Shown: piece by piece, positions 52,493 to 57,422 of the stretch
How positions within the stretch are numbered: the first letter of the stretch is position 1
Layout of the letters: each line of letters starts with the position of its first letter
Origin: an uncultured Alphaproteobacteria bacterium
Lineage (GTDB): Bacteria > Pseudomonadota > Alphaproteobacteria > Methylaequorales > Methylaequoraceae
DNA length: 57,422 nucleotides
Assembly: GCA_902540805.1 (NCBI GenBank)
Contig: CACBON010000008.1
Location: 1 to 57,422 of the forward strand
Reading direction: 5' to 3'
The notes under the pieces: generated by a model
The model's input: only the letters and a program-made list of their open reading frames with translations
The model's database searches: none
What the model was told of the DNA's origin: nothing
Position numbers and translations under genes: made by a program

Positions 52493-52906
52493 ATGTATAA
52501 AAATGAATATATTAAAAAAGCATTCAAAATGCTTGAGGCTTCTCATTTAAAAATTACTGAACAGAGAGTAGCAATGGTTAATTTGCTTTTTAAGAATGGC
52601 GCAGCACACTTTACAGCAGACGATATTTATGAGGAAGTAAGTAAGAAAAAAATAAAAATTTCTTTGGCTACAATCTACAATTGTTTGAATCAATTTAAAG
52701 ATTTGGGAATAATAAAGGCTATAAAAGTCTCATCAGATAAAATATACTTTGACACTAATTTGGAAGATCATCATCACTTTTTTTGTATGAAATCCTCAAA
52801 GCTTATCGACGTGGAAACTGACGAAGTCAAGATTTCTAAGCTTCCAGAACTTCCTAAAGGAAAGAAATTTAAATCTGTTGAAGTTATAATTAATATTACA
52901 GATTAA
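52493..52906 (+). CDS. irr: Iron response regulator Irr (Fur family)
   Basis: 137 residues. Winged helix with LKITEQRVAMVNLLF and KISLATIYNCLNQFKDLGII. The metal/heme region DHHHFFCMKSSKLIDVE near residue 90 with YFDTN ahead is the Irr signature of Alphaproteobacteria, distinct from the Fur/Mur at 34281. Irr controls iron and heme genes. Confidence 0.88.
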   Translation: MYKNEYIKKAFKMLEASHLKITEQRVAMVNLLFKNGAAHFTADDIYEEVSKKKIKISLATIYNCLNQFKDLGIIKAIKVSSDKIYFDTNLEDHHHFFCMKSSKLIDVETDEVKISKLPELPKGKKFKSVEVIINITD

Positions 52907-52908
52907 AA

Positions 52909-53364
52909 TCAATTTCCCCACATTCCTTTTTTTCTAACCCAACCTTCAATATCTTGTTCTTTTAAAAAACACCAGTCTTCGTTACATTTTTCATTTTCTA
53001 AAATAAAATTTTTCATCACCTTTGCAATCTTTTTTGATCTTACATCTGGGAATTTATAGATATATTCACTTTTTGAGGTTATTATCACATATTTTTTTTC
53101 AGTTAACTGGGAATTTGAAACCCACCCTATAATACCATTGATATCTGAAACATTTGACCAATTTTCAAAATTACTAATAATTTTTAAAGGATATCCTTTT
53201 TTTAATATTTTATAAATCACAAGATGATTCAATCCTGGACCATTCCTAACGTTTACTTCATTATATTTGGTAGTCATAATTTTTTTTTTTATTTCTGCTA
53301 AGATTTCTTTTGGTGATATAAATATGCTTATAAGCAAATAAAAAATATAAAGTTTAATTAACAT
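52909..53364 (-). CDS. SH3-domain exported protein
   Basis: 151 residues from the ATG at 53364, chosen because it opens a signal sequence (MLIKLYIFYLLISIFI... ILAE). A longer reading frame upstream is antisense to the dehydrogenase gene and is rejected. Two bacterial SH3-like units: VNVRNGPGLNHLVIYKIL with WSNVSDINGIIGWV, and then WCFLKEQDIEGWVRK. Such proteins bind the cell wall. Its start codon shares bases with that of the next gene (CATG at 53362-53365). Confidence 0.8.
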   Translation of the reverse strand: MLIKLYIFYLLISIFISPKEILAEIKKKIMTTKYNEVNVRNGPGLNHLVIYKILKKGYPLKIISNFENWSNVSDINGIIGWVSNSQLTEKKYVIITSKSEYIYKFPDVRSKKIAKVMKNFILENEKCNEDWCFLKEQDIEGWVRKKGMWGN

Positions 53365-54349
53365 GAAACGAAAAGACATACTTATTCTGATTACAAGAAA
53401 ATTACCAGAAAAGATAGAAAAAAAATTAAAAGAAAATTTCAACGTTATTCTTAATAAAACTGATAAAAAACTATCGTATTTAGAAATTAAAAAAAAAATT
53501 TCTGAAGTTGATATCCTTGTTCCATGTGTCAGTGACACAATTGACGCCTCAATAATTAAATCTGCTAAAAAATTAAAGTTGATAGCAAACTTTGGCAATG
53601 GGGTGGATAATCTTGACCTCGTAACTGCAAGAGAGGAAAATGTTGTTGTAACCAATACTCCAGACGTGCTAACTGAGGATACTGCTGATTTAGTTTTAAC
53701 TCTTGTTCTTATGATAAGTAGAAAAGTTGTTGAAGCACAGAAGAAAATAAGTGGAGGAAGTTGGTCTGGATGGGGACCAAGTGAAACAATGGGAGAAAGA
53801 ATAAGGGGCAAAATTTTTGGAATAATTGGTATGGGAAGAATAGGTAAAGCTGTTGCTAAAAGGCTCGATATTCTTGGTGTGAAAATTATTTATCATAATA
53901 GAAATCGCTTAAAAACAAATGAGGAGAAACTTCTTAAGGCAAAATATTTTGAAAATCTTGATTTGATGATTAAGGAATGCGATATTATAAGTATTCATTG
54001 CCCATATACCCCAGAAACATTTCATTTATTATCAAAGAAAAGATTAAAATTGTTAAAAAAAAATTGTATCATTATTAATACATCGAGAGGTGAAATAATT
54101 GATGAACAGGCTCTAGCGTCTCTTTTGTTTAAAAAAAAAATAGGTGGAGCAGGACTTGACGTTTTTGAACATGAACCTCAAATTACTCAGAAATTACTTG
54201 AATCAGATAATGTCATCTTATTACCACACATAAGTTCTGCCACGATTGAAAGTAGAGTTGCAATGGGGGAAAGAGTAATAAAAAATATAATATCTTATGC
54301 AAATGGGAAAACTCCCCCAGATATGATAAAAAAGTTGTACTATGATTAA
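53363..54349 (+). CDS. D-2-hydroxyacid dehydrogenase (glyoxylate/hydroxypyruvate reductase-like)
   Basis: 328 residues. NAD-binding GIIGMGRIGKAVAKR near residue 153, catalytic Arg in INTSRGEIIDE, Glu in FEHEP and His in LLPHISSAT. The N-terminus ITRKLPEKIEKKL is typical for this family in Alphaproteobacteria, which supports the start at 53363. Reduces glyoxylate or hydroxypyruvate with NAD(P)H; which one is not determined. Confidence 0.9.
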   Translation: MKRKDILILITRKLPEKIEKKLKENFNVILNKTDKKLSYLEIKKKISEVDILVPCVSDTIDASIIKSAKKLKLIANFGNGVDNLDLVTAREENVVVTNTPDVLTEDTADLVLTLVLMISRKVVEAQKKISGGSWSGWGPSETMGERIRGKIFGIIGMGRIGKAVAKRLDILGVKIIYHNRNRLKTNEEKLLKAKYFENLDLMIKECDIISIHCPYTPETFHLLSKKRLKLLKKNCIIINTSRGEIIDEQALASLLFKKKIGGAGLDVFEHEPQITQKLLESDNVILLPHISSATIESRVAMGERVIKNIISYANGKTPPDMIKKLYYD

Positions 54350-54355
54350 TTTTTG

Positions 54356-55108
54356 TTAGCTACAAATTTTACAATGCTTATTCTTTTCGATTTTTATTTT
54401 TTTTACTTCTAGATTTATACTATCCAACAAAATTAATTCTTTAAAATTACTATTGAGTTGAAGAATATAATTAAGCGCTAAATTTGCTTGTATGATTCCA
54501 CCTAGCCCTGCAACAGTAGCAATTATGCCCATCTCATCACAGCTTAAGTTTTCATCGGTAGTTAAACTTGGAAAAATACATTTGTAGCAAGGATTTTTTT
54601 TATTACTCCAAGAAGAAAATATAAAAGCTTGTATATCAAAGTTTTGCAAAGCAGCAGAAACTAATATTTTTTTTTTATGATGACAAAATTTATTTATTAT
54701 TAGTCTAGATTCAAAATTATCTGTACAATCTAATATAATTTGACAGTTTCCTAAATAAAGATCAACGTTGCTTTCATTAATTTTTTTTTGATGATAATTA
54801 ATAGTAATTGATTCATTTATATTCTTTATTTTTTCTGACAAAACCTTGCATTTACTCGCTCCAATATCTTTTTCAGTAAATAAGGTCTGACGATTCAAAT
54901 TGCTTAAGATAATCGAATCATGGTCTATAAGTACTAATTTACCTATTCCACTCATAGATAAATATTGAGCGGCAGATGTGCCTAGTCCTCCACAACCGAC
55001 AATGCATATTGAAGAGTTGTAAATTTTTTTTTGACCTTCAATCCCTACTTTATTGATGATTATTTGTCTTGAATATTTTTCCAAGAAGTATTCTTCACTA
55101 TTTCTCAT
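54356..55108 (-). CDS. ThiF/MoeB/HesA-family adenylyltransferase
   Basis: 250 residues from the ATG at 55108 (the earlier in-frame start lies deep in cysK). YSRQIIINKVGIEGQKKI, the nucleotide loop VGCGGLGTSAAQ, NRQTLF, DCTDNFESR and the zinc cysteines CYKC and CKIC. It adenylates the C-terminus of a ubiquitin-like sulphur carrier for molybdopterin or thiamine synthesis. Overlap with cysK by 11 nt suggests a sulphur-linked operon. Confidence 0.87.
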   Translation of the reverse strand: MRNSEEYFLEKYSRQIIINKVGIEGQKKIYNSSICIVGCGGLGTSAAQYLSMSGIGKLVLIDHDSIILSNLNRQTLFTEKDIGASKCKVLSEKIKNINESITINYHQKKINESNVDLYLGNCQIILDCTDNFESRLIINKFCHHKKKILVSAALQNFDIQAFIFSSWSNKKNPCYKCIFPSLTTDENLSCDEMGIIATVAGLGGIIQANLALNYILQLNSNFKELILLDSINLEVKKIKIEKNKHCKICS

Positions 55109-56081
55109 TCGACATATCCGAAAACAATGGAGTTGAGAGATATCTCTCTGCAAATGAAGGTAGAATAATTATTGTATTTTTATTTTTCATTTTTAAATCT
55201 TCATTTAATTCTATAGCTGCAGACAATACTGCACCTGAGGATATTCCGCCTGCAATTCCCTCAATTTTAGCTAACATTCTTGCAAAATAAAATGCAGAAT
55301 TATTACTCACAGACAAAACCTTATCAATAATATCTAAGTTTAAATTTTTGGGTAAAAACCCTGCCCCTATGCCTTGAATTAAATGTTCACCAGGGTTTGA
55401 TCCGTTTATAATAGCCGAATCCTCTGGCTCAACTGCAACAATTTTTATTAATTTATTTTTCTCTTTGAGATATTTTCCTACTCCAGTTATTGTGCCACCT
55501 GTCCCTACTCCTGAAATAAAGTAGTCAATTTTGCCTTCACAGGTTGCCCAAATTTCCCTTGCAGTTGTTTTATAATGAATTTCTGGGTTAGCACTGTTTT
55601 CAAATTGGTTTAGGATAAAACTATTCTCTATTTCATTTTTAATTTCTTTTGCCTTTTTCATTGCACCTGTCATTCCAAGTTTCTTCGGAGTTAAAATAAG
55701 TTTTGCACCAAAGAATTGAAGCATTTTTCTTCTCTCAATTGACATGCTTTCAGGCATCGTGAGAATTAATTTATAACCTCGAGCTGCACAAATAAATGCT
55801 AGTGATATCCCAGTATTTCCACTTGTAGGCTCAATAATTGTCGTTGAAGAGTCTATCAATTTTTTTTCCTCAGCAGACTTTATCATAGCAAGTCCAATTC
55901 TGTCTTTAACAGAACCAAGAGGATTAAAAGATTCTAATTTTGCAATTATATTTCCATTGTATTGCAGATGCTTCTTAAGTTTTTTTAAACATATCATTGG
56001 TGTATTTCCAATGGTTTCGTCTATAGAGCTATATATTTTTGAAGAGGCTTTATATGACAAAATCGACTTTCTTCGAGACAT
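55098..56081 (-). CDS. cysK: Cysteine synthase A
   Basis: 327 residues, PLP-dependent. GNTPMICLKKL near residue 25, the PLP lysine in NPLGSVKDRIGL near residue 60, EPTSGNTGISLA near residue 85, and GVGTGGTITGVGKYL near residue 190. Makes cysteine from O-acetylserine and sulphide. Overlaps the upstream Rrf2 gene by 32 nt. Confidence 0.92.
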   Translation of the reverse strand: MSRRKSILSYKASSKIYSSIDETIGNTPMICLKKLKKHLQYNGNIIAKLESFNPLGSVKDRIGLAMIKSAEEKKLIDSSTTIIEPTSGNTGISLAFICAARGYKLILTMPESMSIERRKMLQFFGAKLILTPKKLGMTGAMKKAKEIKNEIENSFILNQFENSANPEIHYKTTAREIWATCEGKIDYFISGVGTGGTITGVGKYLKEKNKLIKIVAVEPEDSAIINGSNPGEHLIQGIGAGFLPKNLNLDIIDKVLSVSNNSAFYFARMLAKIEGIAGGISSGAVLSAAIELNEDLKMKNKNTIIILPSFAERYLSTPLFSDMSNEK

Positions 56082-56493
56082 CTTGTTTCAATTTCTTATT
56101 TTTTGCAATTCTACATACTTCTTCAATAGAAATATTATTAAATTTTTCTAAGCACTCAAATGAAATATCGTTAATTAAAGGAAGAACAATCCTCTTCGAA
56201 AGTTCAGAGTTAAATGTACTATTCAAATTATCTTCATTTGAAACTGATTTAATAATATCAGCAATTTTAATTCTTCTTCTCTCCTTTGCTAAACTATACC
56301 CTCCCTTAGGACCTCTTGATCCAACAAGAATTTTGTTTTTAACAAGAATTTGTAGCGTTTGCTCTAAATATCTCTTTGGAATACCTTGCCTTTTTGCTAT
56401 AGATTCATTTTGAACAGGATTAGGACCAGAGTTAAGAGCTATATCAACAACAGCTTCAATTGCATATATAATTTTTTTATGAACTTTAAACAA
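56050..56493 (-). CDS. Rrf2-family regulator
   Basis: 147 residues from a TTG at 56493, directly after the dut stop; the earlier in-frame ATG is inside dut. Winged helix: KKIIYAIEAVVDIAL, PKRYLEQTLQILVKN (recognition helix) and GSRGPKGGYSLA. Only one cysteine (EVCRIA) is left, so the three-Cys iron-sulphur site of IscR is absent. Being next to cysK, it may control cysteine or sulphur metabolism, in the manner of CymR. Ends inside cysK. Confidence 0.85.
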   Translation of the reverse strand: MFKVHKKIIYAIEAVVDIALNSGPNPVQNESIAKRQGIPKRYLEQTLQILVKNKILVGSRGPKGGYSLAKERRRIKIADIIKSVSNEDNLNSTFNSELSKRIVLPLINDISFECLEKFNNISIEEVCRIAKNKKLKQDVSKKVDFVI

Positions 56494-56500
56494 TTTTTCT

Positions 56501-56944
56501 CTAAACCCCTGTAGAACCAAATCCGCCAGAACCTCTGTCAGTTTCATCGAGTTCTTCCGTAACATCTAATTCAATTTCTGGCAACTGCATAAATATTAAT
56601 TGTGCTATTCGCATACCAGGACTAACTTCAAATCTTTTTTTCCCATGATTAATAAGTATTACACATACTTCTCCTCTGTAATCGGCATCAATTGTTCCCG
56701 GAGTATTTAAAACAGTTACACTGTTTTTAAGAGCAATACCCGATCTTGGTCTGACTTGGGCCTCAATTCCAAACGGCATTTGTAATGAGAAACCGCATGG
56801 GATTAGTTTTGTTTCGCTAGGTTGAAGAATAACCGTATTGCCTAAGGCTGCTAGAAGATCAAACCCTGAACTTCCGTCAGTTGCTTTCTTTAAATGATAA
56901 AGATTTTTTCCATTTTCTAAATGTTTAAAAAGAATTTTTTTCAT
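56501..56944 (-). CDS. dut: Deoxyuridine 5'-triphosphate nucleotidohydrolase
   Basis: 147 residues, trimeric dUTPase. All five motifs seen: SSGFDLLAAL, RPRSGIALKN, NTPGTIDADYRGE, RIAQLIFMQ and the C-terminal DRGSGGFGSTG. Removes dUTP. The start overlaps the coaBC stop by 1 nt. Confidence 0.95.
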   Translation of the reverse strand: MKKILFKHLENGKNLYHLKKATDGSSGFDLLAALGNTVILQPSETKLIPCGFSLQMPFGIEAQVRPRSGIALKNSVTVLNTPGTIDADYRGEVCVILINHGKKRFEVSPGMRIAQLIFMQLPEIELDVTEELDETDRGSGGFGSTGV

Positions 56945-57422
56945 TATATTAATTTATTTTTTTTAAAAAAATTAACAATTTTTTTTGTAATTTTTTTTGC
57001 AACTTCAGACTTTTTCATCTTTTTCCAATTCTCAATGTTGTCTTTTGTGATAAAAGAAACTTGATTGTAGTTGGAACCAAAAACTAATTGTGATTTTACA
57101 TTGTTTGCAATTATCCAGTCACAACCTTTATTAAATAATTTATTTTTTGAGAAATTTATTAAGTTTGTTGTTTCCGCTGAAAAACCAATTACTAATTTAG
57201 GCTTTTCTTTGCTTTTTGATATATTTTTGAGAACATCTATGTTTTCCTTTAAAACAAGGTTCATTTCATTCTGATTTTTTTTTATTTTATTTGAAAATTT
57301 TTTTTTAATTTTCCAATCTGAAATAGCAGCAGCAGACACAAAAATATCATATGGTAATTTAGAAACGCAGACTTTATAAAACTCTTCAGCATCTTTCACC
57401 TTTACAACTTGAAAATCTTTTG
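56944..57422 (-). CDS. coaBC: Phosphopantothenoylcysteine decarboxylase/synthetase CoaBC, 3' part
   Basis: The reading frame runs off the right edge without a start, so only about 158 C-terminal residues are seen. They belong to the CoaB (ligase) half: FVSAAAISDWK, KLVIGFSAET near residue 90, CDWIIANNV and FGSNYNQVSFI. The second step of coenzyme A synthesis joins cysteine to phosphopantothenate. The coaBC-dut order is common in Alphaproteobacteria. Confidence 0.93.
   Translation of the reverse strand, partial: KDFQVVKVKDAEEFYKVCVSKLPYDIFVSAAAISDWKIKKKFSNKIKKNQNEMNLVLKENIDVLKNISKSKEKPKLVIGFSAETTNLINFSKNKLFNKGCDWIIANNVKSQLVFGSNYNQVSFITKDNIENWKKMKKSEVAKKITKKIVNFFKKNKLI

Noticed and set aside
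52909-53811. Long minus-strand frame of 300 codons over the SH3 protein and upstream
   Set aside because: Its first half is antisense to the well-conserved dehydrogenase; only the part from 53364 has a signal peptide and SH3 motifs.

Overview
This window is strongly A+T-rich, gene-dense chromosomal DNA with short or negative intergenic distances. Gene content and order point to an alphaproteobacterium, most likely a streamlined marine lineage of the SAR11 or a similar low-GC type. The evidence is the order glnD-murJ-trpS, nfuA, tsaB-rimI, miaB-phoH-ybeY-corC-lnt-metK-trmB and nusA-infB-rbfA-truB-rpsO-pnp, an Irr-type and a Fur/Mur-type regulator, and the alphaproteobacterial TIGR02186 family. 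I cannot fix the genus from the sequence alone. No complete rRNA or tRNA gene, CRISPR array or insertion sequence was recognised.

Region 1 (1-19.8 kb) is a phosphate-limitation island. At its edges are the phosphate-binding protein PstS (left end, running off the window) and the sensor kinase PhoR (18.6-19.8 kb). Between them lie a SixA-type phosphatase, a PhoA-type alkaline phosphatase, a DUF616 glycosyltransferase-like protein, an OlsB/OlsA-like aminolipid acyltransferase pair, a Pycsar-effector-like membrane protein, polyphosphate phosphatase and polyphosphate kinase, the arsenate-detoxification pair ArsJ plus its dedicated GAPDH, the lipid-remodelling pair PlcP plus a glycosyltransferase fused to a diacylglycerol kinase domain, and an OprP/OprO-like porin. 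Clear PhoB-box direct repeats with an 11-bp period precede pstS, the GAPDH-arsJ-ppk-ppx operon and the porin. Weaker ones precede olsB, the Pycsar-like gene, the DUF616 gene and plcP. Together the genes would scavenge phosphate, swap phospholipids for phosphorus-free lipids, manage polyphosphate, and export arsenate taken up by mistake.

Inside that island (12.5-14.6 kb) sits a small module I cannot assign to a known system. It has a short Cro/CI-type HTH gene co-directional with a formaldehyde-activating-enzyme (Fae) homologue whose usual catalytic His position is Glu, a lysine-rich protein made of a degenerate copy of the same HTH plus four 21-residue coiled-coil repeats, and a small exported protein. 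Three related palindromes (arms like ACGCAA/TTGCGT, 3-nt spacer) each lie in the spacer of a promoter-like -35/-10 pair in front of these genes.

The left part of the island also carries scars: a 140-bp duplication of the sixA 5' end and leader (1.05-1.19 kb and 6.49-6.63 kb), each beside a fragment resembling the 3' half of a tRNA-Leu. This suggests past integration or recombination.

Region 2 (19.86-34.2 kb) is conserved housekeeping: mutS, glnD, murJ, trpS, a TSUP permease with its TIGR02186 partner, a UspA protein, nfuA, a Bax-like glucosaminidase, a polysaccharide deacetylase, a VanX/DdpX dipeptidase, tsaB, rimI and a TusA-like protein. Region 3 (34.2-36.4 kb) has a Fur/Mur regulator overlapping a second OlsB/OlsA-like pair. 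Region 4 (36.4-52.9 kb) is the RNA modification, translation and RNA decay block from miaB to pnp, then a nitronate-monooxygenase-like flavoprotein and irr. Region 5 (52.9-57.4 kb) has an SH3-domain protein divergent from a D-2-hydroxyacid dehydrogenase with start codons sharing CATG, then thiF/moeB-like, cysK, an Rrf2 regulator, dut and the 3' part of coaBC.
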